NCBI GenBank assembly: GCA_964474655.1
Contig: CAYYTU010000003.1
Coordinates: forward strand, 1-64,000
Reading direction: 5' to 3'
DNA from: CAYYTU01 sp964474655
Lineage (GTDB): Bacteria; Chloroflexota; Anaerolineae; B4-G1
DNA: 64,000 bases
The position numbers were made by a program, and so were the translations under genes. The notes under the pieces were generated by a model that did no database searches, was not told the DNA's origin, and saw only the letters and a list, made by a program, of their open reading frames with translations. Positions 9,058-16,948 of this stretch are shown here, piece by piece. Numbering within the stretch: position 1 is the stretch's first letter; the number at the start of each line of letters is the position of its first letter.

Positions 9058-9188
9058 CCCAGACATATTAGATTGCCTACAGTCACGTTTATCGAGCGCA
9101 TCAACCCCGTTTTGCCTTGTTCGCGCCTAAGCACGTTCTGCGGCCTTGATGGCATTTTTGCTGGGCGACCTGCTTCGAAATCCCAGCC
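9032..9188. repeat. Dispersed repeat family A, copy 2 (overlaps the surE 3' end)
   Basis: About 157 bp closely matching the reverse complement of 22835-22995: shared GGGTAGCCCAGACA, ATTAGATTGCCTACAGTCAC and GTTTATCGAGCG blocks. Its first 26 bp are the last codons and stop of surE. Confidence 0.9.
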
Positions 9189-9198
9189 CCGGCTAACT

Positions 9199-9226
9199 TT
9201 TGCCCCTTCGGCGAGCGTGCTATAAT
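9199..9226 (+). promoter_or_regulatory. Promoter of the 9.3-kb envelope cluster
   Basis: TTGCCC and a perfect TATAAT separated by 16 bp, 59 bp before the TTG start codon of the GT2 gene. It probably drives the first genes of the long plus-strand cluster. Confidence 0.6.
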
Positions 9227-9284
9227 GCGCAGCTCATAAAGCTACAAAAAGCTCGCTACTTTTACACGGGAGGCAAATCCCAAC

Positions 9285-10301
9285 TTGAACAGAGATACAG
9301 CCCAACCTCTGATCGATCTTTCTGTCATCTTGCCGGTCTACAACGAGGCTGGGTCGCTGGCTAACCTCATCCCGGAGCTCTCGAAGGTGCTCCAGGAGCT
9401 GGATCGCTCCTACGAGATCATCGCTGTGGACGACGGGAGCGCCGACGAAAGCGTGGCTATGCTTCAGCAGCTGCAAGAGCACGAACCGAACCTGCGCATC
9501 GTCCAATTCCGCCGCAATTTTGGCCAGACAGCCGCCTTCGCCGCCGGCTTCGACTACGCCCGCGGAGAGATCGTGCTCACGATGGACGCCGACGGTCAGA
9601 ACGATCCCCACGACATCCCCCGCCTGGTGGAGGTGATGGAGGAGGGCGATTACGACCTGGTCAACGGCTGGCGCAAGAAACGCAAGGAGCCCTTCCTGAC
9701 CCGCAAATTGCCGTCGATGATCGCCAACTGGCTGATCGCCAACGCCAGCGACGTCCACCTGCACGACCGCGGCTGCTCGCTGAAGGCCTACCGGCACGAC
9801 GTGGTGAAGCAGATGAACCTCTACGGCGAGATGCACCGCTTCATCCCAGAGGTGGCCAGCCTGATCGGCGTGCGCGTGGCCGAGGTGCCGGTCAACGACC
9901 GCCCGCGCGAGGTCGGCGAGTCGAAGTACGGCGCGCTCTCCCGCACCCCGCGCGTGATCCTGGACCTGCTCACCGTGACGTTCCTGCTCAGCTACTCCAA
10001 GCGCCCGATGCACCTCTTCGGGCTGGTGGGGCTGGCGAGCGGCGGCGCCGGCGGGCTGATCGGGCTCTACCTGGGCGGCGCCAAGGTCGCCCGCGGGCTG
10101 CTTTACGGACCAGAGGCGTTCCGCTCCTTCCGCATCGGCACCAGCCCGTGGCTGATGTTATCGGTGCTGCTGATCGTGCTGGGGGTTCAGTTCCTGATGA
10201 TGGGCCTGCTGGGCGAGATTATCATCCGCACCTACCACGAGGCCCAGGGCAAGCCGATCTACGTCGTGCGCCGCGTGCTGGACGCCAGGGAGGATGTATG
10301 A
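9285..10301 (+). CDS. GT2 polyprenyl-phosphate glycosyltransferase (ArnC/DPMS-like) with two membrane helices
   Basis: A 338-aa protein. LSVILPVYNEAGSL, IIAVDDGSADES, MDADGQNDPHDI (metal-binding DAD) and a QFRRNFGQTAA motif place it in the GT2 group that transfers a sugar from a nucleotide donor to polyprenyl phosphate (ArnC, GtrB, DPMS). Two C-terminal hydrophobic segments (residues about 240-265 and 285-310) anchor it in the membrane. It starts with TTG, supported by GGGAGG 11 nt upstream. Its stop overlaps the next start (ATGA), so the two are translationally coupled. It is the expected donor-making enzyme for the GT39-type proteins downstream. Confidence 0.9.
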   Translation: MNRDTAQPLIDLSVILPVYNEAGSLANLIPELSKVLQELDRSYEIIAVDDGSADESVAMLQQLQEHEPNLRIVQFRRNFGQTAAFAAGFDYARGEIVLTMDADGQNDPHDIPRLVEVMEEGDYDLVNGWRKKRKEPFLTRKLPSMIANWLIANASDVHLHDRGCSLKAYRHDVVKQMNLYGEMHRFIPEVASLIGVRVAEVPVNDRPREVGESKYGALSRTPRVILDLLTVTFLLSYSKRPMHLFGLVGLASGGAGGLIGLYLGGAKVARGLLYGPEAFRSFRIGTSPWLMLSVLLIVLGVQFLMMGLLGEIIIRTYHEAQGKPIYVVRRVLDAREDV

Positions 10302-11941
10302 GCCGCGTGTTAGTGATCGGCATCGACGGCGCCACCTTCGACCTGATCCGCCCCTGGGTGGAGGAGGGAAAGCTCCCCAACCTGGCCCGGCTGATGGACG
10401 AGGGGGTCCACGGACCGCTGGAATCGACTCTACCGCCGGTCACCTCGCCAGCGTGGCCCACGTTCGCCACCGGCAAGAACCCCGGCAAGCACGGCGTATT
10501 CGATTTTATCCGCCCGATGGGCGGTCGCTTTGAGCTGGTCAACGCCTCATCGCTGCGCACGCCGACGCTGTGGGAGCTGTTATCGGAGCGAGGCCGAAAG
10601 GTCGGCGTGATGAACGTCCCGGTCACCTACCCGCCTCAGCCGGTCAACGGATTCCTAATCGGCGGGATGTTATCGCCGATGGCGGGCGCGTTTACCTACC
10701 CGGACGACCTGCTCGACCAGTACACCGATCGTCTGCCACCTTACCGCATCGCGCCCAACGTCCAATACAAAGAAGGCAACGAGCAAGCGTTCACCGCCGA
10801 CTTGCTGGAGCTGGTCGAACGGCGCGGCGAGTACGCTCTGCAGCTGATGGATGATTATCCCCACGACTTCCTGATGTTCCACTTCCAGGCCACCGATGTG
10901 CTCCAACACGCCCTCTGGAAGCTCGTGGCCCCGGACCATCCCCGCCACGATCCACAGGCAGCCGCCGCGTTCGGCCCCGCCTTCGAGCAGATCTACCGGC
11001 GCATCGACGATTACCTGGGCCGGATGATCGACCGGCTCCTATCACAAGGCAATGAGGCCACGGTGATCGTGATGTCCGATCACGGCTTCGGCTCTCTCCA
11101 CAACGTGGTCAATATGAACCTCTTCCTGCTGGATCAAGGGCTGTTGAATCTGAAACGAGGTATGTGGACCCAGCTCAAAACCCGGCTCTTCCGCGCCGGG
11201 CTGACGCCAGCCTCGGTCTGGCACTTGATTGAACGGGTCGGGCTCCAGAATTACGTCTGGCAAGTCTCCAAATCGACACGCAACAAAGTGGTCAGCAAAT
11301 TCCTCTCCTTCGACGATGTCGATTGGTCGCGCACGGTGGCCTACTCCATCGGGCACGTGGGGCAGATCTACGTCAACCTGAAGGGCCGCGAGCCGGAAGG
11401 TATCATCGAGCCCGGGGCGGCGTATGAAGAGGCCTGTGAGCGGGTGATCGACGCGCTACAAGAGCTGCGTCATCCCGAAACCGGGCAGCCGCTGGTGGAC
11501 GAGGTGATTCGGGGCGATCAGGTGGTGCAGGGACCCTACGCCTCGCGCAGCGCGGATCTGCACGTGGTGCTCGACGGCTACCGCGCCATCGCGTTCCCGC
11601 TCTTCGCCACCGATAACCAGATCGTCACGCAACAGATCCGCGGCGACTCTGGCTCTCACCGGCGACACGGGGTCCTCATCGGCTGGGGGAACGGGGTAAA
11701 ATCGGGCGAGACGGTCGAGGGCGCTCAGATTATGGACCTGGCGCCCACCATCCTCCACCTGATGGGCTTGCGCGTGCCGGACGATATGGACGGGCGCGTG
11801 TTGACCGAAACGCTCTCCCTCACCCGCGCCGTCGAGTACGAACAAGTAGCGGGGGCAGAGACGAAAGCCGAAGAGGGCCTCTCCGCCGAGGAAACGGCCG
11901 AAGTAGAGGAACGGCTGCGGTCGCTGGGGTATCTTGGGTAG
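10298..11941 (+). CDS. Alkaline phosphatase superfamily (type I phosphodiesterase/NPP-like) enzyme
   Basis: A 547-aa protein. The fold is marked by VIGIDGATFDLI (metal ligand Asp10), PPVTSPAWPTFATGKNPGKHG (probable nucleophile Thr49), ATDVLQHALW, MSDHGFG and a late His-rich GSHRRHG. These are the metal and nucleophile positions of nucleotide pyrophosphatase/phosphodiesterases. No signal peptide is visible, so it may act in the cytoplasm or use another route. The start is the ATG overlapping the GT2 stop, preceded by AGGGAGG. A close paralogue lies at 24210-25868, at the other end of this cluster. It may process phospho-linked glycolipid or teichoic-type intermediates; that is inference. Confidence 0.85.
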   Translation: MSRVLVIGIDGATFDLIRPWVEEGKLPNLARLMDEGVHGPLESTLPPVTSPAWPTFATGKNPGKHGVFDFIRPMGGRFELVNASSLRTPTLWELLSERGRKVGVMNVPVTYPPQPVNGFLIGGMLSPMAGAFTYPDDLLDQYTDRLPPYRIAPNVQYKEGNEQAFTADLLELVERRGEYALQLMDDYPHDFLMFHFQATDVLQHALWKLVAPDHPRHDPQAAAAFGPAFEQIYRRIDDYLGRMIDRLLSQGNEATVIVMSDHGFGSLHNVVNMNLFLLDQGLLNLKRGMWTQLKTRLFRAGLTPASVWHLIERVGLQNYVWQVSKSTRNKVVSKFLSFDDVDWSRTVAYSIGHVGQIYVNLKGREPEGIIEPGAAYEEACERVIDALQELRHPETGQPLVDEVIRGDQVVQGPYASRSADLHVVLDGYRAIAFPLFATDNQIVTQQIRGDSGSHRRHGVLIGWGNGVKSGETVEGAQIMDLAPTILHLMGLRVPDDMDGRVLTETLSLTRAVEYEQVAGAETKAEEGLSAEETAEVEERLRSLGYLG

Positions 11942-14900
11942 TGTGCAGGTGAGCAAGGAGGGCAGCAGAAAGCCGGCAAACGCTTCACAACCTTACATGC
12001 TGGTCGGCATCCTCCTGATCACGTTGGTGCTGCGCCTGGCCCCGCTGGGCCGCTACGTCACCCCCGACGAACCAGCCTGGGTCTACCGTTCCATCCGCTT
12101 CGCCGACGCCATAGCCGCGCGAGATTGGGCCGCCATCCCGGATACCGGTCATCCGGGCGTGACCACGATGTGGCTGGGGACCGTCGGGGGGACCGTCCAA
12201 CGGTGGCTGCATCCCGCTGAGAGCGCCCGTCACCTGAGCTGGCTCCGCAAGCTGGCCTGGCTGGCCCCGGATAATGGGATAGCCGCCCGCCGACTGGCCT
12301 ACTTCCTGCCCGCCGGCCGGATTGCCGTTGCATCAGTCACCACGCTCTGCTTACTCCTCCTCTACCGGCTTACAGCCAACCTCTTCGATCAGCGCGTCGC
12401 GCTCCTGGCAATCGGGCTGTTGGCCTTCGACCCCTTCCTGATCGGCCACACGGGCCTGCTCCACACCGACGCCCTGCTGGCGACGTTCACGCTTCTCACC
12501 CTGACAGCCGCGCTCAACGGCCTGCAAGCGCCCCGCCGCGTCGGCTGGTGGCTACTGAGTGGTCTCTTTGGCGGCCTGGCGCTGCTGACCAAAACCCCCG
12601 CGGTCTTGGTAATTCCCTTTGTAGTGAGCCTCATCGCCTTACGTTTCACGTTTGACGTTTCACGTTCTACGCCTCATTCATCGTCCGAATATAGCATCAG
12701 GCACTCAGTGATCGCTAGTCTCTTTTTCCTCGCCACCAGCGGCCTGACGGTCTTCATCCTTCATCCTGGCTTATGGGTTGACCCGATCAGCACCCTGGAG
12801 ACCGCGTTCTCCTTCACCGGTCAGCTGGCAGAAGCAGCGCCGCGCCCCATCTTCTTCGCCGGGGAGATGAGGTTAGACCCTGGCCTCGCCTTCTATCCGG
12901 TCGCTTTCCTCGTCCGGGTCTCGTCCCTCGCACTGATCGGTCTCATCGCCGGCGCGCTGATGGCAGGCCACTTCTCCCGCCAGCGTCGCTTCGCCTTTCT
13001 GGCCCTGATCGCCTTCGCCGTTCTCTTCGGCGCCGGGATCAGCCTGGGGGCCAAGAAGCACGATCGGTATCTGCTGCCAGCCCTCCTCCCGCTGGCCCTT
13101 AGCGCAGCCCTGGGGCTGGACGAGTGGCTCCGCCAGCATCAGATGAACGCCCCGGCGATCCCGTCGCTCCTGCTCTCCGCTCAGCTGATCGTAGCGCTTC
13201 TCTTCGCTGCCCATCCGCTGACCTACGCCAATCCGCTGGTCGGCGGCCCCCGAGTTGCCTCTCGCGCGCTCTCGCTGGACTGGGGCGAGGGGATGGGCCA
13301 GGCCGCCCGGCGGCTGAACCAGCACCCCAACGCCGAGCAGCTCACCGTAGCCACCGCCAACATTCCCTCATTCGCCTCCCTGTTCGCAGGGCATACCATC
13401 CCCATCGACGACTCATCGAACGCCCTCGCCGACTACACCGTCACTGCTGCCTCGCCCCCCTTCACGCTCCGCGCTGCAAACTTGCAGACTTGCAGACTTG
13501 CAAACTTGCAGACTTCCATCTACACCAATACCGCGCCCTTCGAGCAATCCGACTATCTGATCGCACGCGCTAAACCGGACCACTTGATCCTGACCAACGC
13601 CGACATCCCGCTCCTGCGGCGCTACACCGGGCCGGGGACAATAACGTCAGCCGCCGATATCGCAGAGGAGCCCACGCTCGCCAGCTGGCTCATCGAGACG
13701 CTCCCCGAGCACGAGACCGTCTGGCTGGTAGCCTCGGCGGGCGGCTCGCCCATCACGACCAAGCACCTGCACCGCCGGGTCAAAGCCCTCGCCGCGCCGG
13801 TGAGCACCGAGACCGTCGCCTCCGCCACCATTACGCAATACGTCAGTCGCTTATCGCCTATCGCTAATCGCCCATTGCCTTATTATCGAGCTTCATTTGG
13901 CGGGCAGTTGGCCTTGATCGACAGCGCGCTTCCCGAAACCGTCGCCTGGCCCGACGCCCTGGACTTCGTTCTACGCTGGCGCGCGCCGCAGGCCCTTCCC
14001 ACCGACCATCAGGCGTTGGTGACGCTACGCGACGACGCCGGTCACGTCTGGAGCAGCGCCGAGCGCCCGGTGCTGAACGAGGTCTTCTTCCCCACCTCGG
14101 CCTGGGCGGCGGGCGAATGGACCGACGCCACGTACGATCTGAGCCTGCCAGCTGGCATCCCCCCCGACCGTTATCGCGTCGAGGTCAGTCTGTACGACAA
14201 AGCCACCGGCGCGATGTTGGGGGCAAACGACCCCGACGGTAGATTCCGAGGCACCCGGATACCTGTGGGCGAAGTGACCCTCGCCCCGCCGTCGCGCCAA
14301 CCCGACACCGACGCGCTGAAGATCCCGGAACACCTGGAGGTCTCAGCCGGCCCCCTGACGCTGCTGGGATGGGACCCGCCTTCCGAAAAGATCTTGTCCG
14401 GCGATCACCTTTCGTTGGCGCTCTTCTGGCAGGCCGACGCCGCGCCCGATGCCGATTACCGCGTGCGCCTGCAAATGCTCGATGCTGACGGCGATGCGAG
14501 GCTGGAGACAATCGCTCCCCTCAGCCCCTACCCCACGTCCCGCTGGCGATCCGGCGACCGCTTCGAGAGCTGCCACACGCTCCACGTGTTGCCCCGGCTC
14601 CCCGCCGGAACCTATCAGCTGGCGCTCAACGTGCTCACCCCCCAGGACGAGTCCCTGTGGTCCCGGATCCACACACTGACCACCGTGGAGGTACTCCCTC
14701 GCGAGCGCTCCTTCACACTGCCGGAGGAGATACCGCATCCCCTGGAGCTGATCTTCGGGGAGAGGATTCGGCTGCATGGCTACGCCCTGGACGAGACTGA
14801 AGCCAGCCCCGGCGAGATGTTACCGTTGACGCTCTACTGGCAGGCGAACAGGCCGACCGAGCGCAGCTACACCCTCTTCGTCCATCTGCTGGGGCCGGAG

Positions 14901-15164
14901 GGGCAGCCGCGCGGTCAGGTCGACCGCATCCCCGGCGACGGCGCAGCGCCCACGACCAGCTGGGCCACCGATCAGACGTTGGTGGAGGAGATCGCCTTGC
15001 CGGTAGACGCCGATGCCCCGCCGGGCACCTACCGCATCGCCGTCGGCTTCTACGATCCCGCCTACGGCGAGCGGCTGCCCGCTACCGACGCCGATGGAGA
15101 GCGGTTCGCCGATGACCGGGCCATCTTACCGCTTGAGATCACCATTGTGGGAGACGAATCATGA
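11934..15164 (+). CDS. Large GT39-like membrane protein with three C-terminal beta-sandwich repeats
   Basis: A 1076-aa protein. Residues about 20-420 form a GT-C type membrane domain beginning with a TPDEPAWVY acidic loop motif. The C-terminal half holds three copies of a roughly 120-residue beta domain; the last reads LHGYALDETEASPGE, LTLYWQA, FVHLLGPEGQ, TTSWATDQ, PPGTYRIAVGFYD. The same domain recurs in three neighbouring genes. The start is uncertain: TTG 11934, GTG 11949 and ATG 11997 are all in frame and none has a clear ribosome binding site. Three short-period tandem tracts interrupt the coding sequence (12640, 13474, 13846). Probable role: sugar transfer to, or display of, a surface glycoconjugate. 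Confidence 0.75.
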   Translation: MGSVQVSKEGSRKPANASQPYMLVGILLITLVLRLAPLGRYVTPDEPAWVYRSIRFADAIAARDWAAIPDTGHPGVTTMWLGTVGGTVQRWLHPAESARHLSWLRKLAWLAPDNGIAARRLAYFLPAGRIAVASVTTLCLLLLYRLTANLFDQRVALLAIGLLAFDPFLIGHTGLLHTDALLATFTLLTLTAALNGLQAPRRVGWWLLSGLFGGLALLTKTPAVLVIPFVVSLIALRFTFDVSRSTPHSSSEYSIRHSVIASLFFLATSGLTVFILHPGLWVDPISTLETAFSFTGQLAEAAPRPIFFAGEMRLDPGLAFYPVAFLVRVSSLALIGLIAGALMAGHFSRQRRFAFLALIAFAVLFGAGISLGAKKHDRYLLPALLPLALSAALGLDEWLRQHQMNAPAIPSLLLSAQLIVALLFAAHPLTYANPLVGGPRVASRALSLDWGEGMGQAARRLNQHPNAEQLTVATANIPSFASLFAGHTIPIDDSSNALADYTVTAASPPFTLRAANLQTCRLANLQTSIYTNTAPFEQSDYLIARAKPDHLILTNADIPLLRRYTGPGTITSAADIAEEPTLASWLIETLPEHETVWLVASAGGSPITTKHLHRRVKALAAPVSTETVASATITQYVSRLSPIANRPLPYYRASFGGQLALIDSALPETVAWPDALDFVLRWRAPQALPTDHQALVTLRDDAGHVWSSAERPVLNEVFFPTSAWAAGEWTDATYDLSLPAGIPPDRYRVEVSLYDKATGAMLGANDPDGRFRGTRIPVGEVTLAPPSRQPDTDALKIPEHLEVSAGPLTLLGWDPPSEKILSGDHLSLALFWQADAAPDADYRVRLQMLDADGDARLETIAPLSPYPTSRWRSGDRFESCHTLHVLPRLPAGTYQLALNVLTPQDESLWSRIHTLTTVEVLPRERSFTLPEEIPHPLELIFGERIRLHGYALDETEASPGEMLPLTLYWQANRPTERSYTLFVHLLGPEGQPRGQVDRIPGDGAAPTTSWATDQTLVEEIALPVDADAPPGTYRIAVGFYDPAYGERLPATDADGERFADDRAILPLEITIVGDES
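12640..12671. repeat. Heptamer tandem tract inside a glycosyltransferase gene
   Basis: Units of the form ACGTTTC/ACGTTTG repeat about four times with period 7, encoding the polar stretch RFTFDVSRST in an otherwise hydrophobic region. Period 7 is not a multiple of three, so copy-number change would shift the frame. Confidence 0.8.
13474..13516. repeat. Octamer tandem tract inside a glycosyltransferase gene
   Basis: About five units ACTTGCAG/ACTTGCAA with period 8, encoding the repeat LQTCRLAN-LQT. It is the complement of the CTGCAAGT octamer array at 16081-16150. Confidence 0.9.
13846..13880. repeat. Heptamer tandem tract inside a glycosyltransferase gene
   Basis: CGCTTAT, CGCCTAT, CGCTAAT, CGCCCAT in series (period 7), encoding SRLSPIANRPLP just before the first beta domain. 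Confidence 0.8.
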
Positions 15165-16948
15165 CGCTCAAGCGCGTACTGCCGTGGGTGACGCTCCTGC
15201 TGCTCTGCGCGGTGGCCGTGACGCCCCTTTTGCGCACGGGCAAGACGCCCTGCACCCACGATGGCGGCCTCCATTATTTCCGCGTCGCGGCGATGAAACA
15301 CGCCTGGCAGCAGGGCATTCTCTTCACCCGCTGGCTGCCCGATCTGGCTTTCGGCTACGGCTTTCCCTTCTTCAACTACCGGGCCCCGACCTCCTATTAC
15401 CTCCCCCTGGGGCTCCATCTAGTCGGCTTGCCGCTTCCCCTGGTGCTCAATCTGGTCTACGTGCTGAGCATCGTGGGCAGCGCGGCGGGAGCCTATCTGC
15501 TGGCGCGCGATCTCTTCGGCCCCCAGGCCGGGTTCGTCGCGGCGGCGGCCTACGCCTACGCGCCGTATCAGCTTCTCAACGCGCTGGTGCGGGGCAACGC
15601 CCCGGAGTCGCTGGCGCTGGCCCTGATGCCCTTCACGCTCTGGGCCTTTCGGCGCCTGGCGCTGGAGGGCCGACGGCGCTGGTTCCTGGCCTCCACTGGA
15701 CTGCTGGCGACGCTCTACCTGACCCACAACATCTCCAGTCTGCTCTTCACCCCTTTGCTGATGGCCCATTTGGCTATGCTCTGGTGGGTCTATCGAAAGA
15801 GCGGTCATTGGCGCCCAGTCATACTGGCGCTGGCGCTGGCCCTGGGGATGACGGCCTTCTTCTGGCTGCCGGCGCTGGCGGAGAAGCGTTACGTCCAGCT
15901 CTCTCTGACCACGGCCAACCGGAACAACAACTTCCGCTATAATTTCCTGAGCCTGGCCGAAGTCTTCGCCCCGCCTAAGCCGTTCGACACCTCGCTGATG
16001 AACCCGCCGCCGCGCATACGTCTGGGATTGGTACAGACTGTATTAGCAATATCGGGATTAGTGGCGATAGGGTTGCAAGCCTGCAAGTCTGCAAGTGAGC
16101 AAGTGGGCAAGTCTGCAAGTGAACAAGTCTGTAAGTGGGCAAGTCTGCGGGAACGATGGGTAGCGTCGGGCTTTTTTGCCTTGACCGCTGGTCTGATGCT
16201 CTTTATGAGCACCCGTGCTTCGTTGTGGGTGTGGGAGCATACACCACTGTTGCCCTTCGTCCAATTCCCCTGGCGGTTCGTGGGACGCGCCGCGCTGCCC
16301 ATTGCATTGCTCGTCGGCGCTTTTGCCCATTACGCTTTACGTTTTACGTGGTCCGTATTGCGCATTGTGTATTGCGTGATCATCGCCGCGATTGTTCTCG
16401 CAGCCTTCCCGGCTACGTATCCCCCCACTGGTTATTGTCCGGCGAAACATTATCCCACGATAACCGATGTTCACTGCTACGAGCGCAACAGCACTATGGT
16501 CGGCGTCGACCCGGTGGGGGCCTATTTTCCTCGCTGGGTGCAAAAGCGCCCGAGGGAATCGCCCCTGGAGGAGCAGTACGCAAACGGAGGCCCGGTCGCG
16601 CGCTTCGACAGCAGCGTGCTCCCAGAAGGGGCCCGCGTCTTGGAGGCCGACTATGGCCCCAACCGTGCTCGCCTGGTGGTGGAATCGCCACGAGCGTTCA
16701 AGGCTCGTTACCTGACCTTCCACTTCCCCGGCTGGCAGGTCATAGTCGATGGCGAGCGCGTGCCCATCACCCCGTCCGATCCCGAGGGGCTGATCACGTT
16801 CAATGTGCCGGCCGGACGCCACGCGCTGACCGTCCGCTTCGGCGAGACGCCGCTGCGCCTAGGCACCGATATCTTCTCGGCTCTGTGTCTTTTAGCCGCT
16901 CTCCTATACACACTACAACTCTCTCAAGCCAGAGAGGATATGCAATGA
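15161..16948 (+). CDS. PTPS-related/YfhO-like polytopic membrane protein
   Basis: A 595-aa protein with about ten membrane helices. The region HDGGLHYFRVAAMKHAWQQG, then GYGFPFFNYRAPTSYYLP, matches the bacterial membrane family named '6-pyruvoyl-tetrahydropterin synthase related' (PF10131), which is GT-C-like and unrelated to pterin synthesis. The C-terminal about 120 residues (FHFPGWQVIVDGERVPI) resemble the external beta domain of YfhO-type proteins. Start ATG overlaps the previous stop (ATGA) and the end overlaps the next start in the same way. A 70-bp octamer array at 16081 encodes SASEQVGKSASEQV-type repeats. Function inferred: extracytoplasmic sugar transfer or modification. Confidence 0.8.
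   Translation: MTLKRVLPWVTLLLLCAVAVTPLLRTGKTPCTHDGGLHYFRVAAMKHAWQQGILFTRWLPDLAFGYGFPFFNYRAPTSYYLPLGLHLVGLPLPLVLNLVYVLSIVGSAAGAYLLARDLFGPQAGFVAAAAYAYAPYQLLNALVRGNAPESLALALMPFTLWAFRRLALEGRRRWFLASTGLLATLYLTHNISSLLFTPLLMAHLAMLWWVYRKSGHWRPVILALALALGMTAFFWLPALAEKRYVQLSLTTANRNNNFRYNFLSLAEVFAPPKPFDTSLMNPPPRIRLGLVQTVLAISGLVAIGLQACKSASEQVGKSASEQVCKWASLRERWVASGFFALTAGLMLFMSTRASLWVWEHTPLLPFVQFPWRFVGRAALPIALLVGAFAHYALRFTWSVLRIVYCVIIAAIVLAAFPATYPPTGYCPAKHYPTITDVHCYERNSTMVGVDPVGAYFPRWVQKRPRESPLEEQYANGGPVARFDSSVLPEGARVLEADYGPNRARLVVESPRAFKARYLTFHFPGWQVIVDGERVPITPSDPEGLITFNVPAGRHALTVRFGETPLRLGTDIFSALCLLAALLYTLQLSQAREDMQ
16081..16150. repeat. Octamer tandem array inside the PTPS-related gene
   Basis: Eight or nine units of CTGCAAGT, GAGCAAGT, GGGCAAGT and variants with strict period 8, giving the in-frame peptide CKSASEQVGKSASEQV. 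A second short period-7 tract (TACGCTT, TACGTTT) lies at 16330-16350 in the same gene. Confidence 0.9.

Noticed and set aside
13474..16150. The octamer arrays as a CRISPR array
   Set aside because: Units are 8 bp without spacers and lie inside coding sequences; no cas genes are present.
16135..16944. An N-terminal extension of about 270 residues for the gene at 16945
   Set aside because: It is an alternative frame of the preceding PTPS-related gene, Arg- and Pro-rich and without motifs. The ATGA overlap at 16945 is the natural start.
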